Shown in pieces: positions 17,949-25,711 of a stretch of DNA of 64,000 nucleotides. A model generated the notes under the pieces. That model was not told the DNA's origin. It ran no database searches and saw only the letters and a list, made by a program, of their open reading frames with translations. Origin of the DNA: Opitutales bacterium (GTDB taxonomy: Bacteria; Verrucomicrobiota; Verrucomicrobiia; Opitutales; UBA953); the NCBI GenBank assembly GCA_017440935.1, contig JAFSAO010000020.1, positions 164,557 to 228,556 on the forward strand, read 5' to 3'. Every line of letters starts with the position of its first letter. Within the stretch, counting starts at the first letter, position 1. Made by a program: the position numbers and the translations under genes.

Positions 17949-18016
17949 GCTATTTTCTCCTGTCGTTGACGTTATACTGCATGCTATTTTCTCCTGTCGT
18001 TGACGTTATACTGCAT
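17949..18016. repeat. Perfect 34-bp tandem repeat carrying the ribosome-binding site
   Basis: Two identical 34-bp units (17949-17982 and 17983-18016) lie directly before the minus-strand gene starting at 17947. Read on the minus strand, each unit begins with ATG, encodes MQYNVNDRRK and a TAG stop, and ends with AGGAGAAAATAGC. The downstream unit supplies the Shine-Dalgarno of the gene; the upstream unit supplies the same signal to an 11-codon leader. The duplication may tune translation. Confidence 0.8.
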
Positions 18017-18370
18017 GTTTCTGCGAACCGTTCGCGGGAACGGCAACTATTTTAGCGGATTTTTCCGAACGAATTCTTGCAGAATGATTGCAAAACGCAT
18101 TTTTCGCGATTTTTTACATGTTTTTCAAAGTTTTTTTTGAAATTTTGCAGGGCGAATCGAAATTTTCAAAAATCTTTTCCCGGAAAAATAAAAAAAAGCG
18201 TTCTTTCTTGGCGGGAGTGCTCTACGGGAACGGGAAGTTTGTCTGCGGAAAAATGGCTTTTCCCGCGCGGTATCGTGCTGTCGCTTGTTCCGTTTGGTCT
18301 TTGTTAGGTTTTTGTTTGGATGCCGATTTCGCTTGTCGCAGGAAAAGTTTTTTTTTGGAATTGATTTACC
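18017..18370. other. Divergent intergenic region without a gene
   Basis: About 350 bp, AT-rich, between the divergent minus-strand operon (from 17947) and the antiporter gene (from 18371). It holds three octamers or near-octamers and long T runs, but no convincing coding frame or hairpin. Promoters for both directions must lie here; I cannot pick out exact -35/-10 boxes. Confidence 0.5.
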
Positions 18371-19753
18371 ATGAACAGTTTAGGAGTGGTGAATTGTTTG
18401 GCACTCGCCGAACCGAGCAAATACGAAGCCGTGCAGCTTTGGATGTCCGTTCCGTTTGTCTTGCTCTTGGCGTTGATTGCGGTGATGCCGCTGACCGGCA
18501 AGAAACTGAAACATTGGTGGGAGCGTTTTTATCCGGTCGTGGCGATCGGACTCGGGCTTGTCGTTTCCGCGTATTACATCGGGTTGGTTCCGGGCGGCGC
18601 GGGCGATGTTTGGCATTCGCTGAAAGAATATATTTCGTTTATCGCACTCGTAGGTTCGCTGTTTGTGATTTCCGGCGGCATTGCGATAAAGCTGGCGGGA
18701 AATGCGACTCCGAAAACGAACACGATTTTTCTGCTCGTCGGGGCGGTGCTGGCGAATTTTATCGGAACGACGGGAGCGTCGATGGTGCTGATTCGTCCTT
18801 GGATGCAGATGAATCGGGGACGGCTTTCGGCATTTCACATCGTTTTCTTTATTTTTATCGTCTCCAACGTGGGCGGCGCGCTAACGCCGATCGGAGATCC
18901 GCCGCTTTACATCGGGTATTTGCGCGGGGTTGAGTTTTTCTGGATTTTTGAGCAGGCGAATTTGCCGTGGCTTTTTGTCGTCGGGGCTTTGCTCGCGGTG
19001 TTTTTCCTTATTGATTTGCGGAATTTCCGCAAAGCAGGACCGCAAGTTTCGGCAACGTTAAAACCGACGGAGAACGTGGCGTTTTCCCTGAGCGGCATTA
19101 AAAATATCGTCTACCTGTTAGTCGTGGTCGGTGCGGTGCTTTTGCCGGGGCAAGTTCCCGTTCCCGTGCGCGAGGTGCTGGAAACGTATTTCGTGCGGGA
19201 AATCGTGATGGCTTTGGCTGCGGTCGCGTCGTATTTCCAAACTCCGGAAAAGATTCACGCAGAAAACAATTTCAACTTCGAACCGATTCGAGAAGTCGGC
19301 TATTTGTTTATCGGGATTTTCCTGACGATGGTGCCCGCGCTTGCCTATTTGACGACGCACGGTCCGCAAATCGCCGAAGTGCTCACGAGCCCGGCGCACT
19401 ATTACTACGCATCGGGCACGCTTTCCGGATTCCTCGACAACACGCCGACGTATGCAAATTTCTTTGACCTGATCCGCAGCATCGTTCCCGGGGACGTTCC
19501 CGCAGGCGAACAAGTGAGCTGGATGACGAATCCGAAAAATTCCGACTACAATTTGCTCGTCGTTGCGATCTCGCTCGGTTCGGTGTTTTTCGGCGCGCTG
19601 ACGTATATCGGCAACGGTCCTAATTTTATGGTAAAATCCATAGCAGAGACCGAAAACGTCAAAATGCCGACATTTTTCGGTTACATTTTCCGGTTCAGTT
19701 TGCCGGTTCTCGTTCCCGTATTGGTGTTTTGCGGGTGGATTTTCCTCTCGTAA
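18371..19753 (+). CDS. Na+/H+ antiporter, NhaD/ion-transporter superfamily
   Basis: A 460-residue polytopic inner membrane protein with about 11-12 helices. Conserved landmarks are FVISGGIAIKLAG, ANFIGTTGASMVLIRPWM and GGALTPIGDPPLYIGYLRGV, the last typical of NhaD-like members of the IT superfamily. A second discontinuous-helix region is near LSGFLDNTPTYANFF, with acidic Asp and polar Asn residues as in NhaD. It should exchange cytoplasmic Na+ (or Li+) for protons. It is monocistronic, with an intergenic gap on both sides. Confidence 0.85.
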   Translation: MNSLGVVNCLALAEPSKYEAVQLWMSVPFVLLLALIAVMPLTGKKLKHWWERFYPVVAIGLGLVVSAYYIGLVPGGAGDVWHSLKEYISFIALVGSLFVISGGIAIKLAGNATPKTNTIFLLVGAVLANFIGTTGASMVLIRPWMQMNRGRLSAFHIVFFIFIVSNVGGALTPIGDPPLYIGYLRGVEFFWIFEQANLPWLFVVGALLAVFFLIDLRNFRKAGPQVSATLKPTENVAFSLSGIKNIVYLLVVVGAVLLPGQVPVPVREVLETYFVREIVMALAAVASYFQTPEKIHAENNFNFEPIREVGYLFIGIFLTMVPALAYLTTHGPQIAEVLTSPAHYYYASGTLSGFLDNTPTYANFFDLIRSIVPGDVPAGEQVSWMTNPKNSDYNLLVVAISLGSVFFGALTYIGNGPNFMVKSIAETENVKMPTFFGYIFRFSLPVLVPVLVFCGWIFLS

Positions 19754-19823
19754 ACGCTCGGAAACGGAGCGAGAATTTTTACTCCTCAAAATTCCCATCT
19801 AAACCCAGAATAATAATCACCTT

Positions 19824-20555
19824 ATGAAAAAAACAATCCTTGCCGGCATCAGTTTTCTGCTCGCCTTGCTCGTTCCTGTAGCCGTTTTTGCCGCTCCGAA
19901 AAAGAAGGGCGGAAAGGGTGGCGATGCAGAAATCACCTGTGCCGATATGTGGGCTAAAAAAGCAAAAGATTTTAACGGGAAAAGCGTAAAAACATTTGTG
20001 CTCGATGTCGGGTCGACGGGAACGGTGATGTCCGATGCGCCCGCCGCTGTCGTTCCCGTAGAAACGGGCGACAAAAGTAAGCGTTCCGGCGGCGACATTT
20101 ATGTGCTTGTTCCCGCGAAAGATTTTGAAGCATTTGCGCGGAAGTATTCTCCGGATGCCGATGAGGCATCGAGCTCTTTCGGCGGGAAAATGGAGTTCAA
20201 AAAACTTTCGGCGGTCTTTGCCGTAATCGGCGGGGAAAACGTTTTGCTTGTCAATCTCAAGGCAAGCGCATTAAAGGATTTTTCTCCGTCGCAAGCGCTG
20301 GAAAAACAACTTCTCGGAGATGAGGCGACAACGTCTTCCCGCGACGGGTTTAAGAAAAAGATTTTCAACGTTTCCAAAATGACGAAGAAATCTGCGGCGG
20401 AATTTAAACGCCTTATCGCGCTCTACAACCAAGGTCAAAAAAAGGCGGACAAAGTGAAGGAAAAAGACGTGCGCGAGATGTGCGAAGACGATGAAGAATA
20501 TTCGCTGACCGTCTTCGATGAAAAAGCGAAAATCGAGTGGCTGATTCGCAAATAA
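19824..20555 (+). CDS. Exported Lys-rich protein of unknown function
   Basis: A 243-residue protein with a signal peptide (MKKTILAGISFLLALLVPVA, then VFAA), then a basic linker PKKKGGKGG and an alpha/beta-looking domain rich in Lys and Asp. Segments such as ITCADMWAKKAKDFNGKSVKTFVLDVG, at the start of the mature chain, give no family that I recognise. A terminator follows. The protein is probably periplasmic. Confidence 0.7.
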   Translation: MKKTILAGISFLLALLVPVAVFAAPKKKGGKGGDAEITCADMWAKKAKDFNGKSVKTFVLDVGSTGTVMSDAPAAVVPVETGDKSKRSGGDIYVLVPAKDFEAFARKYSPDADEASSSFGGKMEFKKLSAVFAVIGGENVLLVNLKASALKDFSPSQALEKQLLGDEATTSSRDGFKKKIFNVSKMTKKSAAEFKRLIALYNQGQKKADKVKEKDVREMCEDDEEYSLTVFDEKAKIEWLIRK

Positions 20556-20610
20556 ATCACCACGGGAACACACTTCTTTCTTGCGCCGAAACCTAAGAAA
20601 GAAGAAACTC

Positions 20611-20656
20611 AAAACCGCGCGGGAACGCTTCGTTGCTCGCGCGGATTCTTTTTTTT
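20611..20656 (+). terminator. Intrinsic terminator
   Basis: CCGCGCG (20615-20621) pairs with CGCGCGG (20638-20644), followed by a long T tract. The loop contains a GGGAACG octamer. It ends the transcript of the 19824-20555 gene. Confidence 0.8.
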
Positions 20657-20675
20657 AACAACTTACCCACGACTT

Positions 20676-21791
20676 ATGTCCTCAGCAAAAGACACCAAAT
20701 ACAACATTCCCGCCATCGCGGCTCAATTTGCCATTTACGGCGATTTTGTCGATGCGTTCCCGTATGGAAGCGGACACATCAACGACACGTTCTGCGCCGT
20801 GTTCGACCAGGGCGCCTGCCGCGTGCGTTACATCCTCCAACGTGTCAACTCCTACATTTTCAAAAATCCGGAAGGATTGATGGAAAACGTCGCACGCATT
20901 TGCCGCCATTCGTTCGACAAACTCAAAGCGAGCAACGCGCCGGACGCTTCCCGCCGCACGCTCACGCTCATCCCGACGAAAACGGGCAAGGACTGGTTCG
21001 TCGACGCCGAAGGCAATGTTTGGCGTTGCTACATCTTCATCGAACGCGCACGCGGCTATGACGTTATCGAAACGACGGAACAGGCGTTTCAGGCGGCTCG
21101 CGCTTTCGGGAACTTCCAGAAACTTCTCGTCGACATTCCGGGCGGACGTCTCGTCGAAACGATCCCGGATTTCCACAATACGCGCAAACGCTTTGAAACG
21201 TTCCAGAAATCCCTTGCCGCAGACGTGAAAAACCGCGCAGCCGGTGTCAAAAAGGAAATCGACTTCATCCTCGCGCGTGAAGCGGATTGCTCGATCGTTC
21301 TTGATGCGATGGCGAACGGCGAAATTCCGGAACGTATTGCCCACCAGGATACAAAGCTGAATAACGTGCTCATCGACGACTACACGCTCGAAGGAATTTG
21401 CGTCATCGACCTCGACACTTCGATGCCGGGCTCGGCGCTTTACGACTTTGGCGACATGGTGCGCACCTCGACTTCTCCCGCAAAGGAAGACGAAGTCGAT
21501 TTGTCCAAAGTTGCGATGCAGTTCCAATATTTTGAAGCGCTCGCGAAAGGCTATATCAGCTCCGCCGGCGACTTCCTCAATGCGAAGGAACGCGAACTGC
21601 TTCCGTTCTCTGGCAAGTTGCTTACGCTCGAATGCGGTATCCGCTTCCTCACCGACTACCTCGACGGCGACTTGTATTTCAAGACGGCGCGTCCGGATCA
21701 CAATCTCGACCGTTGCCGCACGCAGTTCCGCCTCGTCGAATGCATCGAAGAACAGATGGACGCGATGAACGCGCTCGTCGCTTCGCTGTAA
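20676..21791 (+). CDS. Phosphotransferase-family kinase, NahK-like
   Basis: A 371-residue kinase of the aminoglycoside-phosphotransferase/choline-kinase fold. The N-lobe has YGSGHINDTFCAVFD and YILQRVN. The catalytic loop is IAHQDTKLNNVLIDD (catalytic Asp, Asn) and the metal-binding segment is CVIDLDTSMPGSALYDFGDMVR. The closest families I recall are N-acetylhexosamine 1-kinases (NahK), which phosphorylate GlcNAc/GalNAc at C1. The nearby GH109-type N-acetylgalactosaminidase lipoprotein supports a role in N-acetylhexosamine use, but the substrate is inferred. It ends at a strong octamer hairpin. Confidence 0.75.
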   Translation: MSSAKDTKYNIPAIAAQFAIYGDFVDAFPYGSGHINDTFCAVFDQGACRVRYILQRVNSYIFKNPEGLMENVARICRHSFDKLKASNAPDASRRTLTLIPTKTGKDWFVDAEGNVWRCYIFIERARGYDVIETTEQAFQAARAFGNFQKLLVDIPGGRLVETIPDFHNTRKRFETFQKSLAADVKNRAAGVKKEIDFILAREADCSIVLDAMANGEIPERIAHQDTKLNNVLIDDYTLEGICVIDLDTSMPGSALYDFGDMVRTSTSPAKEDEVDLSKVAMQFQYFEALAKGYISSAGDFLNAKERELLPFSGKLLTLECGIRFLTDYLDGDLYFKTARPDHNLDRCRTQFRLVECIEEQMDAMNALVASL

Positions 21792-21891
21792 GAATAGTGA
21801 ACAACGAATAATTCATTTTTCAGGATTTAGCTCCGGAGAGCAAAAATCTTGGCACTGCGTTATTCTCTGTAAATTATATTCATTATCCACT

Positions 21892-21936
21892 AAAACGCGT
21901 TCCCGTGATTCCCGTTGCGGGAACGCGTTTTTTCCC
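21892..21936 (+). terminator. Intrinsic terminator built from an inverted octamer pair
   Basis: AAAACGCGTTCCCG (21892-21905) and CGGGAACGCGTTTT (21918-21931) are perfect complements with a T run. The whole GC part of the stem is the octamer CGTTCCCG and its complement. Confidence 0.9.
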
Positions 21937-21962
21937 GCTCATTCCTCCGACAGCTCTTTCCC

Positions 21963-22146
21963 ATGCTTCAAAAACTTTTTGGGTTTAATCCGAAAGAAAT
22001 GTCCCTAAAAACGGAATATTTCCGAAGGAATCGTGATTGGGCACCTCAGCTACGTTTTCATTAATCTCTGTTGCGGGCGCATTAAAAAAGTTTCTGTCGG
22101 AATGTGCGCGTTGGCGGCATTTTTCATTTTACGCTTCTTCTTTTGA
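21963..22146 (+). pseudogene. Collapsed NCS2/AzgA purine permease
   Basis: An ATG at 21963 begins MLQKLFGFNPKEMSLKTE, the typical N-terminus of AzgA-type adenine/guanine/hypoxanthine permeases. Within a few bases the frame changes, and a second frame from 22027 reads GIVIGHLSYVFINLCCGR and then IKKVSVGMCALAAFFILRFF with a stop at 22144. This is the typical C-terminal end (G...G..SY...KL..G+...V.......ILA..FILRF). Nearly all of a roughly 430-codon gene is missing, so this is an internal-deletion scar that left both ends. It is followed by a bidirectional terminator. Confidence 0.75.
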
Positions 22147-22189
22147 GGATTTCGGAAAACTTTCCGGCGTATTGTATTCGGTGTATAAC

Positions 22190-22225
22190 AAAAAGAGCGT
22201 TCCCGCAACGGGAACGCTCTTTTTG
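22190..22225. terminator. Bidirectional octamer-pair terminator
   Basis: AAAAAGAGCGTTCCCG and CGGGAACGCTCTTTTT form a perfect stem with a CAA-type loop. It lies between the permease remnant and the convergent GH109 gene and would serve both strands. Confidence 0.9.
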
Positions 22226-22248
22226 TTTGTTAACGGACGAAGTTCGGC

Positions 22249-23748
22249 TTAATACCAGGTATCTTCGGTCTTATACATTTTGTAGCCCTGGATGTCGTTC
22301 CAGTGACCGCGCGTGAAGTCAGGAACTTCGACCGGAGCGCAGCCGTTGCTCATGGAGAGATAGCCGAGTTCAGCGAGGCAACTCCATTCCGCAAGGTCGT
22401 AAACGTCCATGTCCATCGGCAAACCGTTTTGGAGGCAGTAAACCATGCGGTAGTCCATCATGAAGTCCATACCGCCGTGACCGCCGACTTTCTTTGCCTT
22501 TTCTCCGATTTCGAGAATGAGCGGGTGAGTGTACTTCTGAACAAGAGCCTGCTGTGCATCTGCCGGGAGGAATCCGTGAGCATCGAGTTTTTCGTGATTC
22601 GGAACACCTTCAATCGTGGAGGTTTTGCCCTGAACGGCGTAGCCCTGAACCGGGTATTTGTTCGCGAAACCGCTCGTTCCCGTGACTTGGTATTTGCGGT
22701 TGTAAGGCTGGGGCGTCATGACATTGTGCTGAATTTCGATGACTTTACCTTTTGCCGTGCGCATAAGCGTCGTCGTGTGGTCGCCGTTTTCAAAGTGTTT
22801 GCACTTTTCTCCGGTGGCTTTTTCGACGAGCTGTTTGCCGATGAAGGAATCCGTATCCATCGCCACGAGCGTGGTGAGGCGGTCGCCGCGGTGGATGTCC
22901 ATCACTTGGCAAACCGGACCGAGACCGTGCGTCGCGTAAACGTCGCCGCGGTGCGTGCGGTTGTATTCCAAACGCCAGCCGAGCTTGTCGTTCGCGTCTT
23001 TTTTCCAGTAATAATTCCAGAAGTCGCTCAAGTCGTGAATATAAGCGCCTTCGCCGCGGATAACTTCACCGAACACGCCTTTTTTCGCCATGTTGAGCGT
23101 GTTGAGTTCAAAGAAGTCGTAGCAGCAGTTTTCGAGCTGAACGCAATGTTTGCGCGTGCGTTCCGACGTGTTGATGAGGTCCCAGCATTCCTGGACGCTC
23201 ATAGCGGACGGAACTTCGATAGCAGCGTGTTTGCCGTGTTCCATCGCGTAGAGAGCGACGGGAACGTGGTGATTCCAGTCGGTCGCAATGTAAACCAAAT
23301 CGATATCGTCGCGTTCGCAAAGAGCTTTGTAGCCGTCTTCCCCGCTGTAAATTGCCGCCGGTTTGAGACCTTTATTGATAAGCTTATTGTTCTGCCCTTC
23401 CGCGCGTTCCTTCACATAATCGCAAAGCGCAACGATTTCGACATTCAAGCCGACATCTTTCATCGCCAAAAAGCGATCGACCGCACCGGGACCGCGCATC
23501 CCCAAGCCGACGAAACCGACGCGGACGACGTCCAATTTCGGGGTTTTGAGTTCGAGCACGTGTTTCTGTCCGGCAGGACGGGCGGGAACGACGGTGCGGA
23601 TAACGCCGTCATCACCGCGGGTCCATTTCGCATTGAAATGGCAATTCATTCCGGAGTCGTTTTTCTTCTGCTCCGGCGTGGACTCGGGGCAACCGGTGAG
23701 CGTGAAAACAACGCACGCCGCTGCCAACAGGTAGTTTAGTTTTTTCAT
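22249..23748 (-). CDS. GH109-type Gfo/Idh/MocA lipoprotein (alpha-N-acetylgalactosaminidase-like)
   Basis: A 499-residue protein. The signal peptide ends at the lipobox LTGC (Cys 20), so it is lipid-anchored. The Rossmann NAD-binding motif VGFVGLGMRGPG (about 80) is followed by Gfo/Idh features (YIATDWNHHVPVALYAMEHG, IEVPSA). The continuation with YDFFELNTLNMAKKG, RGEGAYIHDL and HGLGPVCQVMDI matches GH109 enzymes such as those of Akkermansia and Bacteroides. These cleave alpha-linked terminal GalNAc using bound NAD+. A cell-surface or periplasmic role on mucin-type or blood-group glycans is likely. Monocistronic, ending in a shared terminator. Confidence 0.88.
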   Translation of the reverse strand: MKKLNYLLAAACVVFTLTGCPESTPEQKKNDSGMNCHFNAKWTRGDDGVIRTVVPARPAGQKHVLELKTPKLDVVRVGFVGLGMRGPGAVDRFLAMKDVGLNVEIVALCDYVKERAEGQNNKLINKGLKPAAIYSGEDGYKALCERDDIDLVYIATDWNHHVPVALYAMEHGKHAAIEVPSAMSVQECWDLINTSERTRKHCVQLENCCYDFFELNTLNMAKKGVFGEVIRGEGAYIHDLSDFWNYYWKKDANDKLGWRLEYNRTHRGDVYATHGLGPVCQVMDIHRGDRLTTLVAMDTDSFIGKQLVEKATGEKCKHFENGDHTTTLMRTAKGKVIEIQHNVMTPQPYNRKYQVTGTSGFANKYPVQGYAVQGKTSTIEGVPNHEKLDAHGFLPADAQQALVQKYTHPLILEIGEKAKKVGGHGGMDFMMDYRMVYCLQNGLPMDMDVYDLAEWSCLAELGYLSMSNGCAPVEVPDFTRGHWNDIQGYKMYKTEDTWY

Positions 23749-23855
23749 CTTGGCTATATTTTAGGAATAGAAACGGGTTCAATTCGAGTGTCGAATCTTA
23801 GCAAAAGTGAACAAGAGATTGAAAGAAAAAAAGTATTTGTCTGAAACGGAGAAAA

Positions 23856-24971
23856 TCACACCCCAATTTTTCCTTCAAAAAGAAAGTCGTTCCCGTGGCG
23901 AGAAACCGCTGTGCGAGAAAGAATTTGCGATTCGGAGAGCTTTTCGAGAGGCGTTCCCGCAAAAACAGGACGAGCGTCAGGGTCGCCAAAGATTTTCGGG
24001 GCGATGTAGGCATAAAGATAATTCGCCTGCTTTTCGGAAAGCAACGCGCCGAGCAGTTTTGCTCCGGCTTCAAAAAGGACGCCGGCGAGTTTTTTTTCGG
24101 TGACGCGGGAACGAAAATCCGCCCAGAAATTTTCCGCCGAAATTTTCCAGATTTTTACCCCGCGCACAAAAAGTTTTTCAGAAAGAACGGAGGGAACCTC
24201 CGCTGTCGTAACAAGCACGGTTTTTTCCCGAAACTCGTCGTTGAAAACATTCAGCAAGTCGAGCTTTTCCAAAGTCCGCAAACTTCGGTCAAAAACGAAG
24301 CGGACAGGGCAGAAAACATTTTCTCCGGGAATGCGCGCCGTGAGTGACGGATTATCGGCGAGCACCGTTCCCGATCCGGTGGCGATCGCCGGAAAATAAC
24401 GGCGCAGGCGCATGACATCGGAGCGGGCTTCCGCTCCCGTAATCCACTGAGATTCGCCGTGCCGCGTTGCCGTGCGCCCGTCGAGCGTCATCGCCGTTTT
24501 CATGGCAAAGAGCGGCATTCCCGTAGTGATTTGGTAATTAAAAATCGGATTAAGGCGGGAACATTCTTCTTCGAGAACGCCGGAAACGACTTCAATTCCG
24601 GCGTTGCGCAACGTTGTAAATCCGTTGCCCGCGTGCGCAGGATTGGGGTCGGTCGCGCCGACGACGACACGGGAAATTCCGGCGCTGATAAGCGCGTCGG
24701 TGCACGCACCGGTGCGTCCGCAAGTCGAGCAGGGCTCGAGCGTAACAAACATCGTTGCCCCGGGAGCGGGAGCGCGCCCGAGAGCAGCGAGGGCATTGCG
24801 CTCGGCGTGCGGCGTTCCCGCGCGGGCGTGAAATCCTTCGGCAACGATTTTCCCGTTTTCGACAATGAGCGCACCGACCATCGGGTTCGGGTGCGTATTG
24901 CCGTTCCCGCGCTTTGCCAGTTCAATGGCTCGGCGCATGAAAAATTCGGATTCAACCGTTGAAAGCACCAT
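23856..24971 (-). CDS. ribD: Bifunctional riboflavin deaminase/reductase RibD
   Basis: About 371 residues from ATG 24971 (a TTG at 24992 would add 7). The N-terminal deaminase domain has the zinc motif HAERNALAAL and PCSTCGRTGACTDALI; the C-terminal reductase domain starts at about NYQITTGMPLFAMKTAMTLDGRTA and includes GESQWITG. It catalyses deamination and then reduction in riboflavin synthesis, making 5-amino-6-ribitylamino-uracil phosphate. It lies 24 bp after the thioredoxin-like gene on the same strand. No other rib genes are in the window. Confidence 0.93.
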   Translation of the reverse strand: MVLSTVESEFFMRRAIELAKRGNGNTHPNPMVGALIVENGKIVAEGFHARAGTPHAERNALAALGRAPAPGATMFVTLEPCSTCGRTGACTDALISAGISRVVVGATDPNPAHAGNGFTTLRNAGIEVVSGVLEEECSRLNPIFNYQITTGMPLFAMKTAMTLDGRTATRHGESQWITGAEARSDVMRLRRYFPAIATGSGTVLADNPSLTARIPGENVFCPVRFVFDRSLRTLEKLDLLNVFNDEFREKTVLVTTAEVPSVLSEKLFVRGVKIWKISAENFWADFRSRVTEKKLAGVLFEAGAKLLGALLSEKQANYLYAYIAPKIFGDPDARPVFAGTPLEKLSESQILSRTAVSRHGNDFLFEGKIGV

Positions 24972-24995
24972 GGATTCCGGAAAAATCAGCAAAAT

Positions 24996-25580
24996 TTATT
25001 TCTTCGCGGCGGATTCCTTCCAATCGTCCATTTTTTTACGCAAATCAACGTGCAGGCGGGAATCTTTTGATTCTTTCCGGTTGGCGCCGGAAATCGTCGT
25101 CAGAATTTTCCCGTCCGGAGTCAGCACATGCAGGCACGGATAACCGCCCGCGCGGGGCGCGCCGTTCTTTTCTCCGAGCGGAGCCGCGAGCCACGGCATT
25201 TTTGAGGATTTTGCGTAAGCGCGGCGCTGTTCTTCCGACTTGTCGCCGCTGACGAAGACCACTTCAAAGTCTTTTTTGTTTTTCTTGTAAAATGCAATCA
25301 GTTGCGGCGTAAAAAGGTGGCAGAAACCGCACCAATTTGCCGAGTGGTAAATGCCGACGAACTTGCCGTTGAGTTTTTTAAGAACGTCTTTCTTGGCGGA
25401 TTCCGACTTTTGGTGCGCTTTCGCCAACAAACCGTTCGGAAACATCTTTTCCCACGGTGATTCTTTCTGCGCAGTCGCGGTCGCCGTTGTCGGTTTCGCC
25501 TGAGCAAACGCGGGAACGGCAAGCGAAAAATGGGTGAGGGCGAGGAGCCCGAAAAGCGGTAAAAGCAATAGTTTTTTCAT
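24996..25580 (-). CDS. Exported thioredoxin-like protein
   Basis: A 194-residue protein with a signal peptide (MKKLLLLPLFGLLALTHFSL, then AVPAFAQ) and a thioredoxin-fold domain. The active site is ANWCGFCHLFTPQL, a WCxxC redox motif with Gly-Phe between the cysteines, and a later GGYPCLHVL segment holds the position of the usual cis-Pro. Family members resemble TlpA/nucleoredoxin-type oxidoreductases. It probably supplies or removes thiols in the periplasm. It is upstream of ribD in a likely two-gene operon. Confidence 0.85.
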   Translation of the reverse strand: MKKLLLLPLFGLLALTHFSLAVPAFAQAKPTTATATAQKESPWEKMFPNGLLAKAHQKSESAKKDVLKKLNGKFVGIYHSANWCGFCHLFTPQLIAFYKKNKKDFEVVFVSGDKSEEQRRAYAKSSKMPWLAAPLGEKNGAPRAGGYPCLHVLTPDGKILTTISGANRKESKDSRLHVDLRKKMDDWKESAAKK

Positions 25581-25711
25581 ACGGGCGGAATTTTTTCCCT
25601 CGAAGGGCGGATTTGCAAATAGAAATTTGGCGGAATCGAAGCGCTTTTCGGAATTTCAAAGGTTGAAAAGGGCGCGGAAAAGCTGTTTTATTTCATAAAA
25701 TTTTTCCAAAC

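Noticed and set aside
18088..18933. A 281-codon frame overlapping the antiporter start
   Set aside because: Arg/Cys-rich, overlaps the conserved membrane protein frame and runs through AT-rich intergenic DNA; no family pattern.
22303..23739. A 478-codon open frame antisense to the GH109 gene
   Set aside because: The opposite strand encodes clear GH109/Gfo-Idh motifs; the antisense product has none.
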